Assembly (NCBI GenBank): GCA_009773055.1
Contig: WOUW01000002.1
Coordinates: 22,518-86,517, forward strand
Direction of reading: 5' to 3'
From: Paracoccaceae bacterium
GTDB taxonomy: Bacteria > Pseudomonadota > Alphaproteobacteria > Rhodobacterales > Rhodobacteraceae
Length of the DNA stretch: 64,000 nt
Shown here: in pieces, positions 1 to 8,813 of the stretch
How the letters are laid out: each line of letters opens with the position of its first letter
Numbering within the stretch: position 1 is the stretch's first letter
Program-made: the position numbers and the translations under genes
Notes under the pieces: model-generated
The model's input: only the letters and a program-made list of their open reading frames with translations
What the model was told of the DNA's origin: nothing
Databases searched by the model: none

Positions 1-1760
1 CCAAAGGCTGCCCCCATTTCGCCGGTCGCCTGATCCGTGGCGTGAAGAACGGTCCCTCGCCCGACTGGATGCAAGCCCGTCTCAAGGCCATTGGCCTGCG
101 CCCCATTTCGGCGCTAGTGGACATCACCAACTACTTCACCTTCGGCCTGAACCGCCCCCTGCACGTCTTCGACGCCGCCAAGGTCAAGGGCGACCTTCAG
201 ATCCGCCCCGCGAAGGACGGCGAAACCCTGCTCGCGCTCGACGGCAAGACCTACACCCTGACCCCCGGCCAAATGGTCATCGCCGACGACCACGGCCCGG
301 AATCCCTCGCCGGGATCATGGGCGGCGAGGCTTCGGGCTGCTCCCCCGAAACCACTGACGTCTTTCTTGAGTCGGCCTGGTGGGATCCGATCACCATCGC
401 CGCCACTGGCCGCGCGCTGAAGATCAACTCCGACGCCCGCTACCGGTTCGAACGCGGCGTGGACCCGGCCTTCACCCTTCCGGGCCTCGAACTCGCGACC
501 CAGATGATCCTCGACCTCTGCGGCGGCGAGGCCGGGACCGTGGTGCAGGACGGCGCCCCCGTCGACCCGACCCGTAGTTACCAGTTGAACCCCGCCCGCG
601 TCGTCAGCCTCGTCGGCATGGAGATCCCCGAGGCGACCCAGCGCGCCACGCTCGAGGCTTTGGGCTTCACCTTGAACGGCAACGCCGTCACCCCGCCGAC
701 CTGGCGCCCCGACATCCTCGGCGACGCCGACCTCGTCGAGGAAGTTGCCCGCATCGCCAGCCTGACGAAACTCCAAGGCGCGCCCATGGCCCGGCAGCTT
801 CCCGGCGTCCCACGTCCGATCCTGACGCCGCTGCAGGTCCGCGAGCGCACCGCCCGCCGCACCATCGCGGCCTTGGGCTACAACGAATGCGTGACCTACA
901 GCTTCATCGACGCCAAGGCGGCTACCCTGTTCGGCGGCGGATCGGATGCTGTCCGGGTCGAAAACCCCATCTCCTCCGAGATGACGCATCTCCGCCCCGA
1001 CCTCCTCCCCGGCCTCCTCGCCGCCGCCGCCCGCAACCAGGCGCGCGGCTTCATGGACCTGTCGCTCTTCGAAATCGGCCCCGCCTTCCAGGGGGGCGAG
1101 CCCGGCGACCAGCACCTGCAAGCCGCAGGCCTTCTGGTCGGAGCCGCCGCCCAGCGTGACCCCCATGGCAGCCGCCGCATGGTCGATGTCTTCGACGCCA
1201 AGGCCGATGCCGAGGCTGTCCTCGCCGCCCTTGGCGCGCCCGCCCGGACACAGATCACCCGTAAACTGGCTGACTGGTGGCACCCCGGCCGCTCTGGAGT
1301 GATCGGCCTAGGCCCCAACACCCTTGCCACCTTCGGCGAGGTTCACCCGCGCATCCTGCACGCCATGGATGTCAAAGGCCCCGCCGTGGCCTTCACCATC
1401 CTGATCGCCAATGTCCCTGCGCCCAAGGTCAAGACCCCGACCCGACCCGCGCTCGCCATCAGTGACCTGCAGGCCGTGGACCGCGACTTCGCCTTCGTGG
1501 TGGACGCGAAGGTCGAAGCCCTCACTGCCGTCAACGCCGCGCAAGGTGCCGACAAGGCCCTGATCGAATCCGTCCGCGTCTTCGACCAGTTTACCGGCGA
1601 CAAGGCCGAGGCGCAGATGGGCCCCGGCAAGAAATCCATCGCCCTGACCGTCCGCCTGCAGCCACAGGACAAGACCCTGACCGAAGCCGAGATCGAATCC
1701 GTCAGTGCCAAGATCATCGAGAAGGTCACGAAGGCGACAGGCGGCAGCCTGCGGGGCTGA
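1..1760 (+). CDS. pheT: Phenylalanine--tRNA ligase beta subunit, 5' end outside window
   Basis: This is the beta chain of the alpha2beta2 enzyme that charges tRNA-Phe in the cytoplasm. The frame is open from base 3, upstream of the GTG at 42 used by the ORF track, and reads into the typical motif CPHFAGRLI, so the gene is cut by the window edge and 42 is not the real start. About 586 residues of an expected ~800 are visible: part of the B1/tRNA-binding region, the B3/B4 editing domain, the B5 DNA-binding-like domain (around RVVSLVGMEIPEA), the synthetase core, and the C-terminal FDX-ACB anticodon-binding domain (around AVDRDFAFVVD). It ends in front of a strong hairpin. The reading is uninterrupted and the assignment is secure. 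Confidence 0.97.
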   Translation, partial: KGCPHFAGRLIRGVKNGPSPDWMQARLKAIGLRPISALVDITNYFTFGLNRPLHVFDAAKVKGDLQIRPAKDGETLLALDGKTYTLTPGQMVIADDHGPESLAGIMGGEASGCSPETTDVFLESAWWDPITIAATGRALKINSDARYRFERGVDPAFTLPGLELATQMILDLCGGEAGTVVQDGAPVDPTRSYQLNPARVVSLVGMEIPEATQRATLEALGFTLNGNAVTPPTWRPDILGDADLVEEVARIASLTKLQGAPMARQLPGVPRPILTPLQVRERTARRTIAALGYNECVTYSFIDAKAATLFGGGSDAVRVENPISSEMTHLRPDLLPGLLAAAARNQARGFMDLSLFEIGPAFQGGEPGDQHLQAAGLLVGAAAQRDPHGSRRMVDVFDAKADAEAVLAALGAPARTQITRKLADWWHPGRSGVIGLGPNTLATFGEVHPRILHAMDVKGPAVAFTILIANVPAPKVKTPTRPALAISDLQAVDRDFAFVVDAKVEALTAVNAAQGADKALIESVRVFDQFTGDKAEAQMGPGKKSIALTVRLQPQDKTLTEAEIESVSAKIIEKVTKATGGSLRG

Positions 1761-1772
1761 TCCGGCACGCGA

Positions 1773-1805
1773 GCTCTAAAATTCTTCGCCGAAGAATTTT
1801 AGAGC
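1773..1805. terminator. Perfect 15-bp hairpin between convergent genes
   Basis: GCTCTAAAATTCTTC is followed by a 3-nt loop (GCC) and its exact reverse complement. It lies between the pheT stop (plus strand) and the DUF1523 stop (minus strand). The AT-rich arms give A/T tracts on both sides, so it can act as a bidirectional intrinsic terminator. The core AAATTCTTCGCCGAAGAATTT resembles palindromes common in Rhodobacteraceae intergenic DNA, so it may also be a dispersed repeat. Confidence 0.8.
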
Positions 1806-1818
1806 CCCGCCGCTCCGC

Positions 1819-2499
1819 CTACTTCCTGGCCCGCCACGTCCCCAGCCAGGCCCCGATCCGGCCGAAGAAGCCGCGTGCCTCTTTCTGCACCGCTTCCACC
1901 CGCGCGCCTGCCGCATCAAACGTCTCACCCACATCGGCCAGCGCCGGGTCGACCATCCGCTCGCGGAACTGCAGCCACATCTTGCGGACCATGAAGATCA
2001 CGAAAGCCAGGAACACCAGCAGGATGATGTTGACCCACGGGATAATCGTCACATTCGGGCCGTCCACGGGTGTCACGCTCACCGCATTGGGAAAGATCGA
2101 GAAAATTGGCAACCGCCAGCCGTAATGCGTGATCGACACCCATTGCGGGTTCGTCTTGTCCGATTTCAGGTTCTGCGCCTCGGCCTGCAGGGTGCTGGAA
2201 TCCCACTTGAAATAGGGCGGCCAGAACCATCCAGTATCCTCGTTCCGGTAGACCATCACGCTTTGCCCATCCGGGAACACCGCGTCGATGAAGCGGATGT
2301 CGCGCACCGTAGCCGTCGTCTCCACCCCCGTCCCGGTATCCTCAATTGAATAGAACATCCAGTTTGCGCCAATGGGCGTGTTCTTGTTGTAGGTGTTGAT
2401 GATCTGCACGACGTCATGCTGCGGCAGGGTGTAGTGCAGAAAGAGGCCGACGATCACCAGCGCCAGAATCCGCAGCCCCCACTTGATCTTGGTCCACAT
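1819..2499 (-). CDS. DUF1523 family membrane protein
   Basis: A 226-residue protein of unknown function that matches the DUF1523 family as I know it from Rhodobacteraceae. It has an N-terminal membrane segment (about residues 8-26), a periplasmic-type middle region containing YNKNTPIGANWMFYSIED, and a second membrane segment (about 155-173) before a basic cytoplasmic tail. It is the last gene of the long minus-strand operon, 12 bases after the small membrane protein, and converges on pheT across a perfect hairpin. Two anchors with a soluble loop suggest an envelope role, but that is inference only. Confidence 0.75.
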   Translation of the reverse strand: MWTKIKWGLRILALVIVGLFLHYTLPQHDVVQIINTYNKNTPIGANWMFYSIEDTGTGVETTATVRDIRFIDAVFPDGQSVMVYRNEDTGWFWPPYFKWDSSTLQAEAQNLKSDKTNPQWVSITHYGWRLPIFSIFPNAVSVTPVDGPNVTIIPWVNIILLVFLAFVIFMVRKMWLQFRERMVDPALADVGETFDAAGARVEAVQKEARGFFGRIGAWLGTWRARK

Positions 2500-2511
2500 G
2501 GGCGCGTCCTT

Positions 2512-2790
2512 TCAGTACCAGTTTACGAAATAGATCGTCAGCAGGAAGCCGACGGTCGGGATGATATAGATAAGCCATAGCAGGCGCTTTTTCAGCCCCT
2601 TGTCGTAATGGATCATCCCCGCTTCGATGAAGGCCGACCGTTCCTGCATGGTCAGCCCCTCCCGAGCCGGGTCGGTGTCCCATTCCTTCTCCAGCTTCTC
2701 GCGCCGGACCGACCGGGAATAGACCGACGTCAGGAAATAGGCGATCGTCAGACCGACATAGAGAAAGAACGCAAGGCGCAGCCAACCCAT
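2512..2790 (-). CDS. Small two-span membrane protein of unknown function
   Basis: A 92-residue protein with hydrophobic segments at each end (about residues 4-22 and 70-90) and a strongly charged middle (VRREKLEKEWDTD) that should lie in the cytoplasm or periplasm as one loop. Its ATG follows the stop of the DUF6638 gene directly and it precedes the DUF1523 gene by 12 bases, so it is cotranscribed. I do not recognise a named family. Codon use matches the neighbours. It is probably an accessory membrane partner of the AAA ATPase operon. Confidence 0.7.
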   Translation of the reverse strand: MGWLRLAFFLYVGLTIAYFLTSVYSRSVRREKLEKEWDTDPAREGLTMQERSAFIEAGMIHYDKGLKKRLLWLIYIIPTVGFLLTIYFVNWY

Positions 2791-4158
2791 CTAGCGTCTC
2801 CCTCCCCAAGGGCCCACGACCGGCCCGTGCCCAGCTGTTCGCGCCGGTTTCGGCCCCGCCGCCATTTGCGGCCGCTGCAATTCGTCCATCCCAGGCTCCG
2901 GCCCGAACAGGGCCGTCCGCGCGCCCTCACGGTCCACCTGATACTCCCGCGCCAGAAAATCCGCCACATAGGTCTTCTTGCGATCCGACCAGGTGGCGTA
3001 TTGCCCGTAGAACAGCTCCTTGTGGGTGATGAACATCTGCCGCACGTCCATCGGTGACAGCTCGGACAGAAGCATGTTCACCAGATCTCGGTCCGCCCCC
3101 GCCTTGCCCCGCAGCGTGTAGAAATACGCCGGATGCTCTGACGTGATCTTCGGCCAGGCTCCCCCCGCCTCCACCCAGCGGAGGAGGTCCGCCAGCCCCA
3201 AAAACTCCGCAGGCAGGGCCGACCCAAGCTTGTAGGCAACCTTCCGCAATTCCGTCCGCCGCGCGTCGCCGATCTCGATCCCCAGCCGATCCGCCGCATC
3301 GACCAGGATGAAATCCATCTTCTGCCGCAGGATCGCCGCCGCATCGGTGCCCCGCGCCTGCACGATGGGTTCGGTCAGGTTGTTGCGCTCCAGCCAGTCG
3401 GCGATCTGGTTCCGATGCGTCAGGTCCATCACCTGCGCCACCGGCACCTCTCCCAAAGACTGCCAGTCCAGTGTCGAGATCGCCGCCGGGAACCGTACAT
3501 CGCGAAAGATGTAGACCCCGCCGAAATGGCTGGTCCAGTAATTCGCCTGACTGAACGTCATCGCCGGAAGGCTGATCGGCACCCGCGTCACGTCCCCGGT
3601 CTTCTTCGCCAGCCCGATCATCTCCGCCACCAGCACATCGTCGCGCCAGCCGTCCGGCTCCTGCCGGAACCGCTCGATCAGCTTCGCCAGCTTCCCCGCA
3701 TCCGCCACATGCCCGCCGATCGTATCCGCCTCGACCGTCACCTGCCTTATGTCGAACAGCTTGGCCGGCGTGTCGAAGGCATAGACCGAGTTCTGCAACT
3801 CCCCCGCCACCGCATCCCTTGCGGTCAGGGCAAACAATTGCGCCTCGTTCTTCTCGATGAACTGCGTCAGGATTCCGCGGCTGGTGGAGAACTTGATGTT
3901 CAGCAAAGGCGCATCCTTCTGCGCCGTGGTCAGCAAGATGAACTGCCGGTTCGCCCCGTTGGGGTTGAGGTAGAGGTCATCTTTCAGCTCATCCCCGATC
4001 TCCGGCGAATAGCCCGACAGGTCAATGTGGAAATCGTCGAGCCTGGTCGTCTTGCCGGTGAGATGCTTGAGCGCCCGGTTGTAGCGTTCGACAAGGGCGG
4101 GCGAGGAGACCTCGATCAGGTTCCCGAACATCAGACCGCGTTGGATGAGGCGTTTCAT
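2791..4158 (-). CDS. DUF6638 family protein
   Basis: A 455-residue, apparently soluble protein that I associate with DUF6638, a family found beside a large AAA ATPase in Rhodobacteraceae. No signal peptide, membrane segment or catalytic motif is evident. The N-terminus begins MKRLIQRGLMFGNLIEVSSP and the C-terminal 40 residues are Pro/Gly/Ala-rich and probably disordered. It starts 10 bases after the TIR-like gene, which separates it from the rest of the operon. The function is unknown; conserved linkage to the AAA ATPase suggests a shared complex or pathway, but this is inference. Confidence 0.7.
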   Translation of the reverse strand: MKRLIQRGLMFGNLIEVSSPALVERYNRALKHLTGKTTRLDDFHIDLSGYSPEIGDELKDDLYLNPNGANRQFILLTTAQKDAPLLNIKFSTSRGILTQFIEKNEAQLFALTARDAVAGELQNSVYAFDTPAKLFDIRQVTVEADTIGGHVADAGKLAKLIERFRQEPDGWRDDVLVAEMIGLAKKTGDVTRVPISLPAMTFSQANYWTSHFGGVYIFRDVRFPAAISTLDWQSLGEVPVAQVMDLTHRNQIADWLERNNLTEPIVQARGTDAAAILRQKMDFILVDAADRLGIEIGDARRTELRKVAYKLGSALPAEFLGLADLLRWVEAGGAWPKITSEHPAYFYTLRGKAGADRDLVNMLLSELSPMDVRQMFITHKELFYGQYATWSDRKKTYVADFLAREYQVDREGARTALFGPEPGMDELQRPQMAAGPKPARTAGHGPVVGPWGGRR

Positions 4159-4168
4159 TCAGACCTCC

Positions 4169-4801
4169 TTACAGACGAGGCCGACCGGCAGCCATCCATT
4201 CAAGCATCGCCTGCAACAACTCGGGCACAGGCACATTCCGCAAGTCATCTTCGACAAAACCGTCGGCTCTTCGCTTTTCTGCATACCACTCTTGAAAGTC
4301 TTCGTATTCGCTCAGCACCTTACGCTCAGCGATACGCTCAAACCCCGGCATGGCGGCGAGCCAATCTCTGACAGCTTTGACGGCAAGCTCGTACTTCCCC
4401 TCGTGAGGAACAATATCTATTCCCGCAAGGTCCGAGAGCGCAGCTTGGTATCGGTACTTTTGTTCTTCCAGGACCAATATCTTCTTCCTGGAGTAGGGTT
4501 CGCCACCATAGCGGCGACACGCAAAATCCATTCCCAACTCGAACGGCATGTTCATGCGATAATGTTCACCGGCCTCGCGCGCCTGGCATCGACTGAGGTC
4601 ATGGATCGAGTATTCAGATTCCTTAATGAGGTCGGCGATCTTGTCGATCCGCGTTTCACCAGCGTTGTTCCGTTCGGTCGCCACGCGTGGCCGCAATCCA
4701 AAGCGCACGACGCAAAAGAGCATTGCCTTCAGTACGGGTTCAAAGTCCCAATCGAATGGGCAGTTGACGAAAACGTTCCGGGAGAACTCCGGATGTGCCA
4801 A
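4169..4801 (-). CDS. TIR-like nucleotide-binding protein, possible defence effector
   Basis: A 210-residue protein read from a TTG start (4799-4801) with an AAGGG element upstream, three bases after the DUF2188 stop. It begins with the motif NVFVNCPFD, continues with YSIHDLSR, then MPFELG and LAGIDI. This pattern resembles predicted TIR-like nucleotide-binding proteins, in which the Glu of an FELG motif is the NADase catalytic residue. It has no signal peptide or membrane segment. The gene and its DUF2188 partner are visibly less GC-rich than the genes around them, which suggests recent acquisition. The function is inferred: a TIR-like NAD-processing effector or a 2-deoxyribosyltransferase-like fold are both possible. 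The pairing with DUF2188 is the stronger clue. Confidence 0.6.
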   Translation of the reverse strand: MAHPEFSRNVFVNCPFDWDFEPVLKAMLFCVVRFGLRPRVATERNNAGETRIDKIADLIKESEYSIHDLSRCQAREAGEHYRMNMPFELGMDFACRRYGGEPYSRKKILVLEEQKYRYQAALSDLAGIDIVPHEGKYELAVKAVRDWLAAMPGFERIAERKVLSEYEDFQEWYAEKRRADGFVEDDLRNVPVPELLQAMLEWMAAGRPRL

Positions 4802-4804
4802 TCG

Positions 4805-5029
4805 TCAGCCCTTCGGCGGAAATGGATCGTTTCCGAATGATTCGCGTTCGCGGATCAACCCGTCGCGACCGTGAATGTAGAGTTCGGTCCTTTGATTGCG
4901 TGCGATATCGCGTGCGGCCCTGATCGCCTCGCCCTGCGTGTCATAGGTGCGGGTGACCTTGTCGGAGCCGGACCGACGAACGGCCCACTGCCCGTTACGG
5001 GGCACTACGTGTTGACCTTTACCTGCCAT
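4805..5029 (-). CDS. DUF2188 domain protein
   Basis: A 74-residue protein that is almost entirely a DUF2188 domain: KGQHVVPRNGQWAV, then EAIRAARDIARNQ, the highly conserved IHGRDGLIRERESFGNDPFPPKG region, and a basic surface. The ATG at 5027-5029 (MAGKGQHVV) is preferred over the upstream in-frame Met because AAAGGA lies a short distance upstream of it. The biochemical role of the family is unknown. It is followed after three bases by the TIR-like gene, so the two are almost certainly translated together. The 63-base gap upstream holds AT-rich DNA that could carry a separate promoter. Confidence 0.8.
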   Translation of the reverse strand: MAGKGQHVVPRNGQWAVRRSGSDKVTRTYDTQGEAIRAARDIARNQRTELYIHGRDGLIRERESFGNDPFPPKG

Positions 5030-5092
5030 GAGTCGCGTTCCTTTTGACCACACACTTAAGGTAGGGAAGTTTGCGTGTCGTTTCCAGACCCA

Positions 5093-5476
5093 TCACCCCT
5101 TCCCCCTCTCATCCACCATCCGCATCCCCAGCCGCCGGTTCATCTCCTGCGCCTTCACCAGCCAGACGAACCCCAGCACCGGCCCCCACAGCAGCGCGAA
5201 CAGCGCAGACCGCCCCAGGAAGAACCCCACCCGCTCGACCGGAGCCGCCAGGATCCCCGCCACCACCCCGTCATTGATCGCCGCATACAGCCCCACCGCC
5301 AGCCCGGCCCCCACCACCACCGCGACCACAGCCGTCTTCACCACCGCCCAAGCCAGCACCCGCTGCGACAGGCCGTCAGCCCCCGCGAACCACCCCGGCA
5401 ACCACGCCACCAGCGCACTCAACCCCGCCAGCGGCAGGATGGAGTTCCACAGGTCGAGGGTCAGGGCGTTGGTCAT
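5093..5476 (-). CDS. Small integral membrane protein
   Basis: A 127-residue protein starting at MTNALTLDLWNS; the ORF track starts earlier, but those residues overlap the preceding gene and look unlike a protein start. There are three or four hydrophobic stretches (around SALVAWLPGWF, VVVGAGLAVGLYAAI and ALFALLWGPVLGFVWL) and a basic C-terminus. It begins six bases after the stop of the 66-residue gene and belongs to the AAA ATPase operon. No family recognised. Confidence 0.7.
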   Translation of the reverse strand: MTNALTLDLWNSILPLAGLSALVAWLPGWFAGADGLSQRVLAWAVVKTAVVAVVVGAGLAVGLYAAINDGVVAGILAAPVERVGFFLGRSALFALLWGPVLGFVWLVKAQEMNRRLGMRMVDERGKG

Positions 5477-5481
5477 TGCGG

Positions 5482-5682
5482 CTATTCCTTGCCTTCGTGA
5501 TACTTCACGAAATTGGCAACCGAGCCGTAGTGCTCCTTCACCAGCCGCTGCTGCGCGATCATCATTTTGGAACCGCGCTCCGGCCAACCATGGGCTTCAA
5601 ACATTTGGGTCGTGCCGCCGTACTTCGCCTTGGCAATCCGCGCGATTGCTTTAGCGTCCCATCCCGGCTCGTGTCCCATCAC
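5482..5682 (-). CDS. Short conserved-looking soluble protein of unknown function
   Basis: A 66-residue protein (MMGHEPGWDAKAIARIAKAKYGG...) whose start overlaps the stop of the AAA ATPase gene by 4 bases (ATGA), which argues strongly that it is translated. It is rich in Lys and His, contains a predicted helix (DAKAIARIAKAKYG), and has no membrane segment. I do not recognise a family. The alternative is a short regulatory ORF, but the overlap pattern matches the other real genes in this operon. Confidence 0.6.
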   Translation of the reverse strand: MMGHEPGWDAKAIARIAKAKYGGTTQMFEAHGWPERGSKMMIAQQRLVKEHYGSVANFVKYHEGKE

Positions 5683-7607
5683 CCCTTCCCCTCCAGATAC
5701 CGCCGCTTCGCCTCTTCCGTCCGGCCAAAGTCGCGCACCATCGCGGCAATCGCCACCTCGTCCGACTTGTCGGCATAGCGGAACTCGGAATCGGCGTAGC
5801 GGTTGATCTCCTGGATCACCATCTCGACCGAGATCGGCGTCATCAGCCCCCGGATCATCGCCAGCTTCTCGTCATAGGGCCTGAAGAGGAAGAGGTCCGG
5901 CTCCTCCATCCACGCGTCCGGCAGTTCAAAGTCCATCGCCCGAACCTTCACCGCATCGGTGATGTTCTTGATCGCCCGCCCCGTGAACCGCTCATCCGCC
6001 TGCTGGATCGCCTTCAGATACGCCCCCATTTTGGCCAGCGTATCCAGCTTGCCGATCTCACCTTGGACCTTGTCCCAGACCTTCAGCAACCCCTCCTCAT
6101 GCGGCTTCGAATACCCCTCGAAGCTGGCGGTAACGGCCTTCTTGATCTCCTGCGCCGCGAACAACTCATGGTCCCCCACCGGGATCGCGTGGTTCTTGCC
6201 CAACAGCAGCGAGAGGATGTCGATGTAATCCTCCCGGCTTTGCGGCCCGTCGACCAGAAACCGCGCCCCGGCCCGCTGCCGCAGGGCGTCGTCCACATTC
6301 TCCGGGTAGTTCGAGAACATTCCAAAAGTGCAGTTCCCCCGCACCACCGTCCCCGCACCTGCGAAGGCCTGCATGAAGACCGCCGTCACCTCCTGCTGAC
6401 CCGCCGACGACTGCCGGTCCCCCCGCTTGCCCGCCACCTGGTCGATGTCGTCGATGGTCCCGAAGCCGATGACCGAGGGGTCCAGCACCGCATCGATGAA
6501 CGCCTTCGCGTTCTGCCCCGACTTGCCCTGATAGCTGTCGATCTGGTCGATGGAGAAGTTCTGATACCGGAACGGATACCCCGCCACCTTGCAGTAATCG
6601 TTGAGCAATCCCGCCATCATCTGGATCAGCGTGGTCTTCCCCGTGCCGGGCTTGCCGTCCCCCATGAAGGTGAAGATGAACCCGCCCAATTCCGCAAACG
6701 GATTCAGCCGCCGCTCGAAATCATAGGCCATCAGCATCTTCGACAGCCTAAGGCTTTGATACTTGGCGATGTGGTTCCCCACCACCTCATGCGGCTTCTT
6801 GAAGGCCATGGCGATCATGCCGCCCTTCGCCGCCTTGGCCGGCTTGAACCCCGCGATGGTCAGCCCGTCGGCCTCCACCTTCCACGAGGCCCCCGTGAAG
6901 ACCGACACCCGAGCGCCATTCTCCGCCCGGATCTGCACCTTCTTCATCAGCGCCTCGGCAAAGGCTGACACCACCGCCACCAGCTTCACATCATCCGTCG
7001 CCAGCGCGCCGATGTCCTGATCCAGCTCCCAGAGCGCGCCCTGCAGGGCCAGCGGAGCATTGTCGGTCAGGACCTCCTCCACCTCCCCCAGCTCCACCGT
7101 CCCCGGCCCTACATGCGGCGCAATCAGGTAGGCCAAGGCATTGGCAAAGGTGAACAAAACCACCAGCGCCTCGCCCTGCAGAAGCTCCCCGAACTCGCCC
7201 CGCTTCGGCTCCGGCACCCGGCCCTCCAGGTTCGCCTTCTTCAACTCGGCCAGCCCCGACTGCGCCGAAAACGTCTCCCCCATCGCCAAAGCAATCGCCA
7301 AGCCACGCCGCAAGGCATTCAGCACCGCTGCCTGCACCGGGGTCACCAGCCCGTCGCCAAGACCTTCCACCCGCTCCGCCAGCCGCACGCCACCCGGCCG
7401 CGCCGTCGACCGCGTTGCCATCCCCGGCACCGTCGACCGGAACGTCGGCCGCGTCCCGATCCCCGGCGACCGCTCCGCTACCTGAGCCTGCACCAAAGCC
7501 TTCGCCAGCCGCGGCGCATGATCGAAGCCCAGAACCATCCCGAGCGCCGCCTCATACTGCGCCCGGATCGTCTCTTCCTTCAGCTCCATCGTGTCGCGCG
7601 TGCTCAT
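5679..7607 (-). CDS. Large AAA family ATPase
   Basis: A 642-residue protein taken from the ATG giving MSTRDTMELKEET; the 22 residues upstream in the ORF are discarded because they run through a repeat hairpin. The N-terminal ~300 residues are of unknown fold. Then come Walker A (GKPGTGKTT, about residue 320), Walker B (GTIDDID, about 385), a sensor-like GMFSNYPEN segment and an arginine-finger-like RQRAGARF. It should couple ATP hydrolysis to remodelling of a protein partner. It sits in an operon with a coiled-coil protein, an unknown 378-residue protein and several membrane proteins. The substrate is unknown; a MoxR-like chaperone role is a reasonable guess. Confidence 0.8.
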   Translation of the reverse strand: MSTRDTMELKEETIRAQYEAALGMVLGFDHAPRLAKALVQAQVAERSPGIGTRPTFRSTVPGMATRSTARPGGVRLAERVEGLGDGLVTPVQAAVLNALRRGLAIALAMGETFSAQSGLAELKKANLEGRVPEPKRGEFGELLQGEALVVLFTFANALAYLIAPHVGPGTVELGEVEEVLTDNAPLALQGALWELDQDIGALATDDVKLVAVVSAFAEALMKKVQIRAENGARVSVFTGASWKVEADGLTIAGFKPAKAAKGGMIAMAFKKPHEVVGNHIAKYQSLRLSKMLMAYDFERRLNPFAELGGFIFTFMGDGKPGTGKTTLIQMMAGLLNDYCKVAGYPFRYQNFSIDQIDSYQGKSGQNAKAFIDAVLDPSVIGFGTIDDIDQVAGKRGDRQSSAGQQEVTAVFMQAFAGAGTVVRGNCTFGMFSNYPENVDDALRQRAGARFLVDGPQSREDYIDILSLLLGKNHAIPVGDHELFAAQEIKKAVTASFEGYSKPHEEGLLKVWDKVQGEIGKLDTLAKMGAYLKAIQQADERFTGRAIKNITDAVKVRAMDFELPDAWMEEPDLFLFRPYDEKLAMIRGLMTPISVEMVIQEINRYADSEFRYADKSDEVAIAAMVRDFGRTEEAKRRYLEGKG

Positions 7608-7630
7608 CGGCCAAGCCCTTTCTTCTGTTC

Positions 7631-7663
7631 GCAAATATCCCGGGGCCCGGGGCAGCGCCCCGG
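7631..7663. repeat. Rhodobacteraceae-type CAAATA...CGGGG palindrome, copy 1
   Basis: GCAAATATCCCGGGG is followed by CCCGGGGCAGCGCCCCGG, a strong GC hairpin. It lies in the 69-base gap between the 378-residue gene and the AAA ATPase gene, inside an operon. A related copy is at 10042-10089. Elements of this layout (an AAATA lead followed by a GGGG-CCCC hairpin) are widespread in this family. Here it may attenuate transcription or stabilise the 3' end of the upstream message. Confidence 0.7.
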
Positions 7664-7676
7664 ACGCCTGCAAAGC

Positions 7677-8813
7677 TCACAACGTCGGAATCAACCGCCC
7701 TCCGGCCCCCACGACGAACTTCCGCAGCCCCTGCAACCCCTTGGGGTTCTGCTCGACCAGCACCTGGTAGGGCTTCTCAGGCAGGATGATCATCCGGTCC
7801 TGCCGCGTAGCCCCCAGCTCCGCCCCCGCCACCGGGTCCAGCTTGTAGACCTGCCGCAAGACGCTGGAGAACCACCCGTCCTTCACCTCTTCCTCACGGT
7901 CCGAGATCAGATCCTCCACCGTCCAGACCAGCGCCCAGTCCTCGCCCTCCGGGGCCTTCGCGCCTTCCAGCACCTTCGAGATCGGCCCCGACTGCAGCGT
8001 GAAGCTCGCCGAATACATCGGCCCCAGGATGATCCGCCGCAGCCGTTTCGGGTGCAGGTCCGGGAAATCCTTGTCGAACCCCATGGCAATCGTCAAAAGC
8101 TTGAGACCCCCCACCGACTGCGCCATCAGCGCCGCCTGCGCCTCAGGCCAGCGGTAGGCGTCATTCGGCAACGGCTTCTTCCCGGCATCCTCCAGGTCCA
8201 TCAGGTGCACCACCGGCAGGTTGACCTGAGTGTCCCAGACCGCCCAATGCACCAGAAAATGCCGCCGCTCGCTCCCAGAATTGCTGACGTCTTCGATCCA
8301 CTGCGCGTCGGGGTCGTTCCTTGCCCAGAAGATCCCCCCGGCCAGCAGCGCCTCATAGTAATACCGCTGCGACAGCGCGAACTGCAGCGCCGTGGGGATC
8401 GTCAAGTCCCCCACGATCTGCCGCACCATCCGGTCCTTCAGCTCGGCTTCCGAGGGCATCCCGGCCAGATGCTTCTCGGCCTGCTGCGCATCGACCGCCA
8501 TGGTCATCAGTTCCTGCGCCACCGGAAACCCGCTCTCATGCCGGTCGATGGTCAGCCGCGGGGCCGTCTCCCCTCGCCCGGTCATCAGGTACTTGTGCGA
8601 CAGCGCCCGAAACGTCCCCGCAACCGCCGTCAGGTATTTCCCCAACACCCGAGCCTCGGTCCGCGTCAGCCGCCCCTCCGCCTCAACTTCCGCCGCCACC
8701 CGGCCCAGATGTCCGGTGATCCGGACGAACTTGGAAAAGTAGCGGCGCGCGACGAGCGTGTCGTAAAGCTCGGCATGGTCTTGGACGAGCTGGTCCTTGA
8801 CCTCGTTTGTCAC
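7677..8813 (-). CDS. Unknown soluble protein of the AAA ATPase operon
   Basis: A 378-residue protein (MTNEVKDQLVQDHAELYD...) with no membrane segment, signal peptide or recognisable catalytic motif. Its ATG directly abuts the stop of the coiled-coil gene (8814), so translation is probably coupled. The N-terminal 150 residues look mostly helical and the remainder mixed alpha/beta. I do not recognise a characterised family. The tight coupling to the coiled-coil protein and the AAA ATPase suggests that the three act together. Confidence 0.7.
   Translation of the reverse strand: MTNEVKDQLVQDHAELYDTLVARRYFSKFVRITGHLGRVAAEVEAEGRLTRTEARVLGKYLTAVAGTFRALSHKYLMTGRGETAPRLTIDRHESGFPVAQELMTMAVDAQQAEKHLAGMPSEAELKDRMVRQIVGDLTIPTALQFALSQRYYYEALLAGGIFWARNDPDAQWIEDVSNSGSERRHFLVHWAVWDTQVNLPVVHLMDLEDAGKKPLPNDAYRWPEAQAALMAQSVGGLKLLTIAMGFDKDFPDLHPKRLRRIILGPMYSASFTLQSGPISKVLEGAKAPEGEDWALVWTVEDLISDREEEVKDGWFSSVLRQVYKLDPVAGAELGATRQDRMIILPEKPYQVLVEQNPKGLQGLRKFVVGAGGRLIPTL

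Noticed and set aside
114-1283. 389-codon minus-strand ORF opposite pheT
   Set aside because: Shadow of a high-GC gene; Gly/Ala/Asp-rich composition without motifs, while pheT is certain on the other strand.
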